Shown here piece after piece: positions 55,535 to 63,601 of a stretch of 64,000 nt of DNA. Source of the DNA: Staphylococcus equorum (GTDB taxonomy: Bacteria; Bacillota; Bacilli; Staphylococcales; Staphylococcaceae). Both the position numbers and the translations under genes were made by a program. The notes beneath the pieces are model-generated. The model was not told the DNA's origin, made no database searches, and saw nothing but the letters and a program-made list of their open reading frames with translations. Each line of letters starts with the position of its first letter. Position 1 is the stretch's first letter. The DNA is taken from assembly GCF_029024965.1 (NCBI RefSeq), contig NZ_CP118982.1, forward strand, positions 124,001 to 188,000, read 5' to 3'.

Positions 55535-56935
55535 TTAACTTTGTTCGAAGTAACGCGAACGTTCCCAAGTTGTTACGAAAGAATCGAAGTCATTCTGCTC
55601 TGATTGTGCAGCTTCTAAATAGTGATTCGCAACATCTTCACCAAGGACTTTTGTTACCACATCACTATTTTTCCAAGTTAAGATTGCTTCATGTAACGAC
55701 GATGGAATACGATCGATATTATCTTGTTCATAAGCGTTACCAACGAGTTCTTCAGTAAGTTCGATTTTATTTTCGATACCATATAAACCTGCGCCAATTA
55801 AAGCGGAGTAAGCTAAGTATGGATTCATATCTGCACCTGAAATACGTGATTCAAAGCGTAATGCGTTTTGTTCACCTACAACACGATAGCCAGCAGAACG
55901 GTTGTCTTGGCTCCATGCAATACTTACCGGTGCCCATGAGTTAGGCGCAAAACGTTTATAAGAGTTCACGTATGGCGCAAACATTAATGAAAAATCTCTC
56001 GTAAATTTAATGATGCCAGCTAAGAAATGTTTCATCGTTTCAGATTTTGGTTCTGCTGCATCATCACCTGCATAGAAAGCATTCGTTTTCGTGCCTTTTT
56101 TCATCATACTCAAATGAATATGACCACTTGATCCTGTCCATGCTTCGTAAGGTTTAGCCATGAATGTTACAGATTTATCGTTTTGGATACAGATTTCTTT
56201 CATACCATGTTTGAACATAATATGTTGATCAGCAGCATCTAAGGCGTCTGAATATTTTAAGTTGATTTCGTGTTGCCCTTTATACGCTTCACCTTTTGAA
56301 GATTCGATAGTAATGCCCATTAAGTGCATTTGATTTCTTATTTCTTGATAAATCGGCTCATTCTTACTACCTTGTAATAAGTTATAATCTTCATTTAAGT
56401 GACCGGCAGCTTCTAAATTGTCGTATCCTTGTTTCGAAATATCTTCAAATGAATTATTGAATAAATAGAATTCAAGTTCACTTGCCATATGTGGTGACAA
56501 GCCTTGTGCTTCTGCTTTATCAATTTGTTGTTTTAGAATGTTACGTGGCGCAATCGCAATCGGTTCACTACCATCTACGGTATATACATCACAAAAGACC
56601 ATTGCAGTGTGTTCTAACCACGGTACAACTTTTAACGTATTCAAGTCAGGTACGGCTAAGTAATCACCGTAACCTTTGTCCCAGTTCATAAATTCAAAAT
56701 TATCGTTTGTATCCATTTCAAAGTTTGTACCTAACAAGTAGTTACAGAAATGTGTACCATCAGATATATCATTTTCTAAAATGAAATCACCCGTGATTCG
56801 TTTCCCCATCAAACGACCTTGCATGTCACAAAAACCCATGATAAGTGTATCGATATCATCAGATTTAACTAATTCAAGTAATTGTTCCTTTGTAATATCG
56901 CCAGTTACTTTTTTGCCTTTAATATTGTTATTCAT
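55535..56935 (-). CDS. Glutamine synthetase-like gamma-glutamyl-amine ligase
   Basis: A 466-residue protein of the glutamine synthetase superfamily (PuuA/GlnA4 type, not housekeeping GlnA). Catalytic-domain landmarks are present: ASELEFYLF, KGEAYKGQHEINL, GSSGHIHLSM, KRFAPNSWAP, NRSAGYRVVG and the metal region ESRISGADMNPYLAYSALI. The adenylylation site and the ammonium-pocket regions of true GS differ, as in enzymes that glutamylate putrescine or ethanolamine. The ATG at 56935 is nine bases from AAGGGG; the TTG at 56944 touches it. Twelve to twenty bases after the aldehyde dehydrogenase gene. Linkage to eutH suggests ethanolamine as acceptor, which is inference. Confidence 0.85.
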   Translation of the reverse strand: MNNNIKGKKVTGDITKEQLLELVKSDDIDTLIMGFCDMQGRLMGKRITGDFILENDISDGTHFCNYLLGTNFEMDTNDNFEFMNWDKGYGDYLAVPDLNTLKVVPWLEHTAMVFCDVYTVDGSEPIAIAPRNILKQQIDKAEAQGLSPHMASELEFYLFNNSFEDISKQGYDNLEAAGHLNEDYNLLQGSKNEPIYQEIRNQMHLMGITIESSKGEAYKGQHEINLKYSDALDAADQHIMFKHGMKEICIQNDKSVTFMAKPYEAWTGSSGHIHLSMMKKGTKTNAFYAGDDAAEPKSETMKHFLAGIIKFTRDFSLMFAPYVNSYKRFAPNSWAPVSIAWSQDNRSAGYRVVGEQNALRFESRISGADMNPYLAYSALIGAGLYGIENKIELTEELVGNAYEQDNIDRIPSSLHEAILTWKNSDVVTKVLGEDVANHYLEAAQSEQNDFDSFVTTWERSRYFEQS

Positions 56936-56956
56936 ATATGACAACCCCTTATTAGT

Positions 56957-58396
56957 TTATTTAAGTAAAGATAATGAAATATATTTCAATTCTAAGAACC
57001 CATCTAATCCAAAGTGACTGCCTTCACGACCCATTCCACTTTCTTTAATACCGCCAAATGGTGCTTGAGGGACACTTAATTGAGTACCATTGACACCAAT
57101 CATGCCAAATTCTAGTTTTTCACTGATTTTATAAACTGTATTGATATTATTAGAAAAGAAGTAAGCGGCTAAACCATATGGTGAAGCATTTGCAATATCA
57201 ATCGCTTCATCTTCATCTTCGAATGTAATAATCGGTGCGACAGGCCCAAATATTTCTTCCTGTGCTATAGCCATTGTTCGTTCAACTCCTGTTATGACAG
57301 TAGGTTGATAGAAAAGGGTAGATGTAGAAATGTCAGCTTTAGCTCCACCAGTTTCAACTTGAGCACCTTGTTTTTTAGCATCTGCGACTAAGTATTCAAC
57401 TTTATCAATCGCTTTTTGATTAATCAGAGGTCCTACTTGCGTATCCTCTTGATCACCTGGACCGACTTTAATTGTTTTTACACGGTCAATAATCTTTTGT
57501 GTCATCTCTGCTTTAACATCTTTGTGTACAAGTACAACATTGATGCCATTACACATTTGACCGCTGTTTTCGAACTTGTTATCAACGATAGCGTCTGCAG
57601 CGTTATCCAAATCGGCATCCGGTAATACAATTGCTGGTGCATTGCCCCCGAGTTCGAGTGAGATGCGTTTGACTTGATCAGAAGCTTTGCTCATTAATTT
57701 CTTGCCAATTGGTGTTGAACCTGTGAATGACATTTTTCTCACACGCTTGTCCTCAAATAGTTTGTCTGAAATGAGTGAAGAACTACCAGTAACAATATTT
57801 GCGACCCCTTTATCAATGCCAGTTGCCATTAATTCGTCGAAAATCGCAATTGCAATTCTTGGAGTTTCGCTTGATGGTTTGACGATGACAGTACAACCAG
57901 CAGCTAATGCAGGTGCAACTTTTCGTGCAACCATTGCGCCAGGAAAATTCCATGGTGTAATCAAACCACAAACGCCTACAGGTTGTTTTGTGACTGAGAT
58001 ACGTTGATTATCTGATGAAGGTGGAATGACCTCACCATAAATACGTTTGCCTTCTTCAGCAAACCAACGAATGAATTTAGCACAAACACCAACTTCACCA
58101 AAAGCTTCTGCGTATGTTTTGCCTTGTTCTTCACTCATAATCGTTGCGAGTGATTCTTGTTTATTTAATAAATTGACTGCCCATTGTTCTAAATAACCTT
58201 GTCTTGTTTCAGCAGTATAGTTCGACCATGTTTCAAAAGCAGTGGACGCACTTTCAATTGCTTGTTGTACGATATCTTCAGTTACACTTGGTACTTTGCC
58301 AATTGACTTTCCGTTTGCTGGGTTAACTATGGCGATGGTCTTGTCTGTTTCAACTTTTTCACCGTTTACCCAGTTATAATTTAAATTACGCGTCAT
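56957..58396 (-). CDS. Aldehyde dehydrogenase, succinate-semialdehyde dehydrogenase-like
   Basis: A 479-residue NAD(P)-dependent aldehyde dehydrogenase. Catalytic C282 in FENSGQMCNG and general base E249 in ISLELGGNAP; oxyanion asparagine in ITPWNFPGAM; cofactor motif MSFTGSTPIGKKL. It belongs to the GabD/PuuC neighbourhood. First gene of an operon with the ligase and SDR; the leader carries a promoter, an ANTAR-type hairpin and a terminator, so it should be expressed only when the ANTAR regulator is active. I infer oxidation of gamma-glutamyl-aminoacetaldehyde to gamma-glutamylglycine. GGGGAG precedes the ATG. Confidence 0.88.
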   Translation of the reverse strand: MTRNLNYNWVNGEKVETDKTIAIVNPANGKSIGKVPSVTEDIVQQAIESASTAFETWSNYTAETRQGYLEQWAVNLLNKQESLATIMSEEQGKTYAEAFGEVGVCAKFIRWFAEEGKRIYGEVIPPSSDNQRISVTKQPVGVCGLITPWNFPGAMVARKVAPALAAGCTVIVKPSSETPRIAIAIFDELMATGIDKGVANIVTGSSSLISDKLFEDKRVRKMSFTGSTPIGKKLMSKASDQVKRISLELGGNAPAIVLPDADLDNAADAIVDNKFENSGQMCNGINVVLVHKDVKAEMTQKIIDRVKTIKVGPGDQEDTQVGPLINQKAIDKVEYLVADAKKQGAQVETGGAKADISTSTLFYQPTVITGVERTMAIAQEEIFGPVAPIITFEDEDEAIDIANASPYGLAAYFFSNNINTVYKISEKLEFGMIGVNGTQLSVPQAPFGGIKESGMGREGSHFGLDGFLELKYISLSLLK

Positions 58397-58416
58397 ATAA
58401 TCTCCCCTTAGTATGC

Positions 58417-58487
58417 AAAAAGACGCCTATATACTCAATTTTTGTTAATTGAGATATAAGCGCCTTTGCTTAGTTGTTATTCACTTG
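58417..58487 (-). promoter_or_regulatory. ANTAR antitermination leader of the aldehyde dehydrogenase operon
   Basis: On the minus strand: CAAGTGAATA (58487-58478), six bases, then hairpin TAAGC-AAAGGC-GCTTA (58472-58457, hexaloop A1/G4, five perfect pairs). The loop and 3' stem form the start of the terminator 5' arm (58467-58447), which pairs with the arm at 58440-58417 ending in TTTTT. Same order and nearly the same spacing as in the eutH leader. Confidence 0.82.
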
Positions 58488-58538
58488 GAAAAACTGAAAA
58501 TAAAATTTTGAAACCCTTTTCAATTTCGAGTTAACCAA

Positions 58539-58589
58539 ATATTACTAAATTTTTTAAATGTTGTCAATATTCAGATAATGTACTATACT
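58539..58589. promoter_or_regulatory. Overlapping divergent promoters of the ALDH operon and the M20 peptidase gene
   Basis: Minus strand: TTGACA (58562-58567), 17-base spacer, TAATAT (58539-58544). Plus strand: TTGTCA (58561-58566), 17-base spacer, TATACT (58584-58589). The two -35 hexamers share five base pairs, so both promoters cannot be occupied by polymerase at once. Confidence 0.8.
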
Positions 58590-58619
58590 TTGCACAAATA
58601 AGCGTAGGGGGTAGATTGA

Positions 58620-59690
58620 ATGGGCAAAACGTTGGATTTATTACAAAAATTAATTACTTTTGATAGTTCTAATCAAGAAGTTGCAAATGAAACCATTGAT
58701 TATTGTAAACAGTGGTTAGAAGAACAGGGGCTCAAATCTGAAATTATAACGAACAATGATTATAAGATGCTTATTTGTAATGTAGGCGAAGGTAGTAAGC
58801 GACTTATTCTAAATGGGCATGTTGATGTGGTGAGTGGGAAAGAAGCACAATTTGACCCTGAAATTAAAGATGGCAAAATTTATGGACGCGGTTCTGCTGA
58901 TATGAAAGCAGGTGTCGCTTCATTTATGGTTGCAATGACTGAACTTCAAGATGTTGATTTAGGTGATGCCAGCGTTCAACTTCAATTAGTTACAGATGAG
59001 GAAATTGGTGGTCATAATTGTTCTGCGTATTTAACAGAGCAAGGTTATTTAGGTGATTTTGTGATTTGTGCTGAACCAACTCAAATTGGAATTGGCTATC
59101 AATCTAAAGGAATTTTACAATTTGATATTCAATTAAATGGTAAATCGGCACATGGTAGTAGACCTTGGGAAGGTGACAATGCCATTATAAAAGCCTATGA
59201 AGTATACGAAAAAATAATTGACTTGCCGTTTGCGAAACAATCTACAGATATTTTTGATGGCCCCTCCATCAATCTTGCTAAAATTTCTGGTGGTGAGGTT
59301 TATAACAAAGTACCAGATGTATGTACGCTTTCAGTTGATATTCGTTATTTACCTAACCAGGATAAAGATGACATTCTAGAACAAATTAAAGGTGTTACAG
59401 ATGATGAAATAGCTGTGCATATGTCAGGTCCGAGTGTGAAAAATGAAATAGATAATCCTTATATTCAACATCTTGTAAAAGAAATTAAATCTGTAACTGG
59501 CAATCAAGAAGCCAATATTTTTGGACAGCATGGCTTTGCTGATACAAGATATTTTTCTAGATTTGATGTGCCTGCAATTGAATGTGGACCTTCTGGTGAT
59601 GCGTGGCATGGCGATGGTGAATACGCCGTAGTAGACTCATTAGACCAATATAAAGATATCATTGTAGGTTTTGGAAAAACGTTTAATTAG
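58620..59690 (+). CDS. M20-family peptidase/deacylase (ArgE/DapE-like)
   Basis: A 356-residue dinuclear zinc hydrolase. Ligands and catalytic residues: H67 and D69 in NGHVDVV, D94 in GRGSADMKAG, E127/E128 in VTDEEIGGH, D or E in ICAEPTQ and a C-terminal histidine near GDAWHGDGE. The dimerisation (lid) domain spans about residues 165-275. Such enzymes cleave N-acyl or peptide amide bonds of small amino acid conjugates. TAGGGGG precedes the ATG. It diverges from the aldehyde dehydrogenase operon at an overlapping promoter, so I infer hydrolysis of gamma-glutamylglycine to glutamate and glycine. Acetylornithine- or succinyl-diaminopimelate-type activity is the alternative. Confidence 0.85.
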   Translation: MGKTLDLLQKLITFDSSNQEVANETIDYCKQWLEEQGLKSEIITNNDYKMLICNVGEGSKRLILNGHVDVVSGKEAQFDPEIKDGKIYGRGSADMKAGVASFMVAMTELQDVDLGDASVQLQLVTDEEIGGHNCSAYLTEQGYLGDFVICAEPTQIGIGYQSKGILQFDIQLNGKSAHGSRPWEGDNAIIKAYEVYEKIIDLPFAKQSTDIFDGPSINLAKISGGEVYNKVPDVCTLSVDIRYLPNQDKDDILEQIKGVTDDEIAVHMSGPSVKNEIDNPYIQHLVKEIKSVTGNQEANIFGQHGFADTRYFSRFDVPAIECGPSGDAWHGDGEYAVVDSLDQYKDIIVGFGKTFN

Positions 59691-59701
59691 AAATTAAAAT
59701 T

Positions 59702-59742
59702 AAAGCGAACGCCCAATTTAATCATTGTGCGTTCGCTTTTTT
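59702..59742. terminator. Terminator between the M20 gene and the DASS gene
   Basis: AAAGCGAACGC and GCGTTCGCTTTTTT form an 11-bp stem; the A tract on the other side lets it serve the minus-strand gene as well. Confidence 0.85.
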
Positions 59743-59757
59743 GATAACTAAAAGTGA

Positions 59758-61284
59758 CTAAATTAAACCAATCCATTGCCAGTAAGTGAAACTAAATAAC
59801 ACGATAAGTAAGTAACCGATAACAGTGATTGGAATACCTGTTTTTAAGAAATCTTTAACGGTAAATGTTTCGGTACCATATGCTAGCATAGATTGTGGCG
59901 AACTAACAGGAAGTAAGAAGCCAAAGCTAATTACAAATTGCTGTATGAGCACAAAGGCCATAGACTGTTCTCCTAAATCTAATGTGGTCGTGAGTGAAAT
60001 GAATACTGGAATCAATGCAGAAGCCAAACTTGTGGCACTCGCAAAACCTAAATGAATCAATATATTAAACAAAGCAATTAAAGCAATCGTCATCACTAAT
60101 GGATAATGTTCGAGACCGATAAGCCCAAAGGTTTGATCACTTAACCATTGCGCAGCAGTTGTTTTTAATAACACGTTACCTAACGAAATACCCACACCAA
60201 ATACAATAATCGTTCCCCATGGAATACGCGACTCAGCTTCTTTCCATGTCATAATACCAATTTTAGGGGTTAACATGATTGCTAGCGCTAATAAAATAAT
60301 AGAAGATGAATCAATCGGATGTAGCACTTTTTCTGTAGACCAAAGTAAAAGTAATGCAATTGAAATAGCGATGAGACGCCATTCTTTAGCAGTGACAGGG
60401 CCCATTTCATGTAATTGTTGTTTAATCAGTTGTTTGCCTCCAGATATTTCATTTACTTCTGGTGGCATTACTTTTAGCATAATGAAATAAAGTGCAATAG
60501 ACATCAAGATAGACCATGGACCAGCATACAGGAACCATTGTCCCCATGAGATATCTATGCCTAATTGATCATTAATAAAATTGATAGCAACGATATTTTG
60601 AGCGGCTGCCGTCTTAATACCTACATTCCAAATAGATACAGCCTGCACCGCCGTAATGATAAGTAAAGCAGCAAGTTTACTATTTTTAGAAATGCCAAAA
60701 GCAGTAACCATACCTAACAAAATAGGAATAACTGCGCCAGCACGTGCAGTTGCTGAAGGTACAAAGAAAGCTAGAAAGATGGCAACAATAATCGTCCCGA
60801 TAACGATGCGATTAGTCTTATTGCCTACCATAGAAAGAACGATAAGTGCGAGACGCTTATGTAGATTTGTAATTTGCATTGCGGTAGCTAAAAACAGTGC
60901 TGCAGCTACCAGTGCAATGGCAGTAGATGAAAATCCACTAAAAGCGAGTTTCAATGCGTTGGTCGTCCCGAATAAGCTACTACCTTCTAAAACTTTACCG
61001 CTTGCTTGTGGATTGCCTAGAGACTCCGTTAAATTTTGTACGGGACTAAATCCTAAGAGCAAGATAATCAAACCGACAATCATCGCTGCTGATACAGGGT
61101 AAGTGACTGCTTCAGTTACCCATAAGATAACGGCGAATAGTAAGATAGCTAATGCACTTTTAGCCATGAAAGGTAAGGTGTCTGGCGTTGGTAATAGCAT
61201 GATAATCACAAGCGCAAGCACACTGATGATTAGCCAAAGCGGTTTAAATGTGGTGTTTTTATTCTTTGCTGAATGTTGTTTCAT
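59758..61284 (-). CDS. DASS/SLC13-family sodium:dicarboxylate-type symporter
   Basis: A 508-residue polytopic transporter with about 12 helices. Family motifs: FVPSATARAGAVIPILLG near residue 175 and the second-half LIHLGFASATSLASALIPVF near residue 415 (SNT-like substrate/sodium site), with NVGIKTAAAQNIVA between. It is similar in layout to SdcS of S. aureus, which imports succinate, fumarate and malate with sodium. AAGGAGC precedes the ATG. It is a different branch from the DASS protein at 31271, being 41 residues longer and not linked to kinase genes. Dicarboxylate specificity is inferred. Confidence 0.82.
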   Translation of the reverse strand: MKQHSAKNKNTTFKPLWLIISVLALVIIMLLPTPDTLPFMAKSALAILLFAVILWVTEAVTYPVSAAMIVGLIILLLGFSPVQNLTESLGNPQASGKVLEGSSLFGTTNALKLAFSGFSSTAIALVAAALFLATAMQITNLHKRLALIVLSMVGNKTNRIVIGTIIVAIFLAFFVPSATARAGAVIPILLGMVTAFGISKNSKLAALLIITAVQAVSIWNVGIKTAAAQNIVAINFINDQLGIDISWGQWFLYAGPWSILMSIALYFIMLKVMPPEVNEISGGKQLIKQQLHEMGPVTAKEWRLIAISIALLLLWSTEKVLHPIDSSSIILLALAIMLTPKIGIMTWKEAESRIPWGTIIVFGVGISLGNVLLKTTAAQWLSDQTFGLIGLEHYPLVMTIALIALFNILIHLGFASATSLASALIPVFISLTTTLDLGEQSMAFVLIQQFVISFGFLLPVSSPQSMLAYGTETFTVKDFLKTGIPITVIGYLLIVLFSFTYWQWIGLI

Positions 61285-61425
61285 CTTTAAAATGCTCCTT
61301 TTCTTAATTTTTCAATTTTATAATATCAAATCAGTAAAATGTGCTCACTATAATATTAAAAAGTTCATAAAAATGCCTTTAGTTAAGTAAGAAATATAAA
61401 TAAAAGGATGAGAACCTACATTATA

Positions 61426-61524
61426 ATGACTGAAAAATTGTGTGCATTTTATAAAATGTTTAATTTTAAAGAAACAGAGAATAATAATGATGTAGAGATA
61501 ATGTGCGTGAATTTAAATAAATGA
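61426..61524 (+). CDS. Possible short protein, 32 residues
   Basis: A 33-codon frame with AAAGGATG about 14 bases before the ATG. The product MTEKLCAFYKMFNFKETE... ends VEIMCVNLNK. The FYKMFNF segment recalls the first helix of glyoxalase/VOC-domain proteins, so this could be a remnant of such a gene or a small peptide read before the BstA-like gene 15 bases later. No other support; the call is weak. Confidence 0.3.
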   Translation: MTEKLCAFYKMFNFKETENNNDVEIMCVNLNK

Positions 61525-61539
61525 TAATAAGGTGATTAA

Positions 61540-62049
61540 ATGGATGCAAGATTTCCAATAGGAGAATTAGAAGTTCCAGATAATGTAACATTAGATGATA
61601 TACAAAAATGGGCGAAAGAAATAGAAGGTTATACTGAACGCTTAAGAGAGACTGTAGACTCGCTAGATGATGAAGCGTTGAATGCAAAGTATCGTGCAGG
61701 GAGTTGGACAGTACGTCAACTTGTACATCATATTGCTGACTCTCAATTAAATATGTATCAGCGTTTGAAGTTAGCACTCACGGATAACAATCCGACCGTA
61801 CCAGCATTTATTCAAGATGAATGGGTGATGTTGCCGGATAACGACTTACCTATCGAAAGCTCGATTAAGATGCTAGAAGGCATGAACGAGCGTATCGTAG
61901 CAATTGCTAACAATTTAAATGAAGATCAATTAGCACAAACATTTACGTTAAAAGATAGTGGCGAGATAACGGTAGCTAAAAAGATAGCAAAATTATCTTG
62001 GCATGAAGAACATCACTTAGCACATATTAAAATAGCATTATCTAAATAG
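61540..62049 (+). CDS. bstA: DinB/YfiT-family putative bacillithiol transferase (BstA-like)
   Basis: A 169-residue four-helix-bundle protein of the DinB superfamily. It starts with DARFPIGELEVPDNVTLDDIQKWAKEIEGY, typical of YfiT/BstA, and has the metal-binding histidines in RQLVHHIADSQ near residue 65 and in SWHEEHHLAHIKIAL at the C-terminus. In staphylococci and Bacillus such proteins transfer bacillithiol to electrophiles or act as metal-dependent hydrolases. AAGGTG precedes the ATG. It stands alone with its own terminator. Confidence 0.85.
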   Translation: MDARFPIGELEVPDNVTLDDIQKWAKEIEGYTERLRETVDSLDDEALNAKYRAGSWTVRQLVHHIADSQLNMYQRLKLALTDNNPTVPAFIQDEWVMLPDNDLPIESSIKMLEGMNERIVAIANNLNEDQLAQTFTLKDSGEITVAKKIAKLSWHEEHHLAHIKIALSK

Positions 62050-62059
62050 TAGAATTGAG

Positions 62060-62095
62060 AAGGCCGTTCAAATTATGAGAATTTGAACGGCTTTT
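62060..62095 (+). terminator. Intrinsic terminator after the BstA-like gene
   Basis: AGGCCGTTCAAATT pairs with AATTTGAACGGCTTTTT around a short loop. Confidence 0.85.
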
Positions 62096-62229
62096 TAATT
62101 TGGTATGTAGTTGACTTAGTTGATTTATAGAAAATGGGTGTAAAATAACTCTTGAAAAAAGTCTGAGTATGATTTCTAATAAATTGCAAACTGAAAAATA
62201 AAGTGGAATTGTACACAATTGACAAACAA

Positions 62230-62327
62230 ATTACATAAATATTACGTGTTTATATTTTATAATAATCTGTTTATAGACGTTTATGAAAGCTTTTAGTAAC
62301 TTTTTCGCCATTATTAGTAACTTTTTC
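62230..62327. promoter_or_regulatory. Upstream region of sceD: WalR-like site and 14-bp direct repeats
   Basis: On the minus strand CGTAAT-N5-TGTAAT (62246-62230) differs by one base from the WalR consensus TGTWAH-N5-TGTWAH. Further on, TTAGTAACTTTTTC occurs twice at 62293 and 62314, exactly 21 bases (two helical turns) apart. sceD homologues are WalRK-controlled in S. aureus (established). The rest of this 465-base gap is AT-rich with no gene. Confidence 0.5.
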
Positions 62328-62513
62328 ACTGTAATTTAGATGTAAAGAACGTGCGTATATTTTAATTTGACTGTAACCTACAAACATTTTATGGATGTTA
62401 TAGTATTATTTGTGAGTTGGTTGAAGCAGTAAATTAATTTTTAATTAAATAATTGAAATTCAGCCATATAAAATAAAAAATTAAAATTATCTTTTTGGGA
62501 GGATTTATTAATA

Positions 62514-63209
62514 ATGAAAAAAACAGTAATCGCATCAACTTTAGCACTTGGATTAGGCGTAACAGGAGCAGCAGGTAATTCAGCTGACGCTTCAGAGCAA
62601 AACGTAGATAAAGCACAATTAGCACAATTAGCGCAATCAAATCCAGAGCAATTAAATGAAGCACCTGTTCAAGAAGGTTCATATGACATCGACTTTAATT
62701 ATAATGGTACAGAATATAGTTTCGAATCAGACGGTACAAACTTTAGCTGGAGCTTTGGTGGAGGATCAGATGAAGGTTCAACTGAAGCACCTGCTCAACA
62801 AGAAGCACCAGCTGAACAAGCAGCTGAGCCAGCACAACAATCAGCACCAGCTGAACAAGCTGCAGAACCAGCTCAACAAGAGGCACCAAAAACTGAAGCA
62901 ACTCAACAACCACAACAAGAATCTACTTCAAAAGAATCAAGCTCAAGTGAAGCTTCAAGTGGTTCATCAGTAAATGTTAACTCTCATTTACAAGCAATCG
63001 CTCAACGTGAATCAGGCGGCGATCTTAAAGCTGTTAACCCATCATCAGGTGCAGCAGGTAAATATCAATTCTTACAAAGCACTTGGGATTCAGTAGCTCC
63101 AGCAGCTTACCAAGGTGTATCTCCAACAGAAGCACCTGAATCTGTACAAGATGCTGCAGCAGTTAAACTATACAATGAAGTTGGCGCTTCACAATGGGTT
63201 ACTGCATAA
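62514..63209 (+). CDS. sceD: Probable lytic transglycosylase SceD
   Basis: A 231-residue secreted peptidoglycan lytic transglycosylase, the same length as S. aureus SceD. A signal peptide ends near ADA-SE; residues about 35-85 form a beta-rich N-terminal region ([25 protein letters not shown]); residues 86-155 are a low-complexity linker with two near-identical units of [12 protein letters not shown]; the catalytic domain follows with glutamate in [16 protein letters not shown] and [18 protein letters not shown]. It cleaves the glycan strand and helps daughter cell separation. GGGAGG precedes the ATG. Confidence 0.93.
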   Translation: MKKTVIASTLALGLGVTGAAGNSADASEQNVDKAQLAQLAQSNPEQLNEAPVQEGSYDIDFNYNGTEYSFESDGTNFSWSFGGGSDEGSTEAPAQQEAPAEQAAEPAQQSAPAEQAAEPAQQEAPKTEATQQPQQESTSKESSSSEASSGSSVNVNSHLQAIAQRESGGDLKAVNPSSGAAGKYQFLQSTWDSVAPAAYQGVSPTEAPESVQDAAAVKLYNEVGASQWVTA

Positions 63210-63245
63210 TTTAAACAGTAATTAATCATTTTAAATAAACGATTC

Positions 63246-63280
63246 AAAACCTGCTTCTATAATATAGAGGCAGGTTTTTT
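63246..63280 (+). terminator. Intrinsic terminator after sceD
   Basis: AAAACCTGCTTCTAT pairs with ATAGAGGCAGGTTTTTT with one mismatch. Confidence 0.85.
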
Positions 63281-63311
63281 GATTTAATAAATAATTTGAG
63301 ATAAATAAAAC

Positions 63312-63540
63312 AAGGGAGTGGGACAGAAATCTAATTTTTCTAATAAAATTTCGTCGTCCCACCCCGGCACAGCTGACTAGAAAATGGAATACAAGAGCTT
63401 TAGCTCTTGCATAAGAACTACTTGTCTTCATAAATGAAGTAGTAGTTCTTTAAATGCTTGATATAAGCGTATTTTCAATTCAGTCAGCCACTGCCAATAT
63501 AAAAAACTGAGGCTAAGACATGTGATATGTCCCAGCCTAT
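63312..63540. repeat. Structured staphylococcal intergenic repeat (GTGGGAC family)
   Basis: Stems in order: GTGGGAC (63318) with GTCCCAC (63356); a long-range stem GCTGACT (63372) with AGTCAGC (63482) extended by AAAAT/ATTTT-type pairs; inside it CAAGAGC/GCTCTTG and AAGAACTACTT/AAGTAGTTCTT-type hairpins; finally AGGCTAAGACAT with ATGTCCCAGCCT at 63510-63538. The GTGGGACAGAAAT...CGTCGTCCCACCCC form is common between genes in staphylococci. It fills the gap between sceD and the RluA-family gene; whether it is transcribed is unknown. Confidence 0.7.
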
Positions 63541-63601
63541 TGTTTTTGTTATTAAAATATTTCCGAGGAAATGCAATTTTAGTATGGAGACGATACAAGT
63601 A

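Noticed and set aside
60656..61102. 148-codon plus-strand frame inside the DASS gene
   Set aside because: Antisense shadow of a highly hydrophobic coding sequence; no ribosome site and no promoter.
62766..62960. Short tandem repeats that could suggest a CRISPR or VNTR
   Set aside because: They are in-frame [16 protein letters not shown] codon repeats of the SceD linker, without spacers of equal length.
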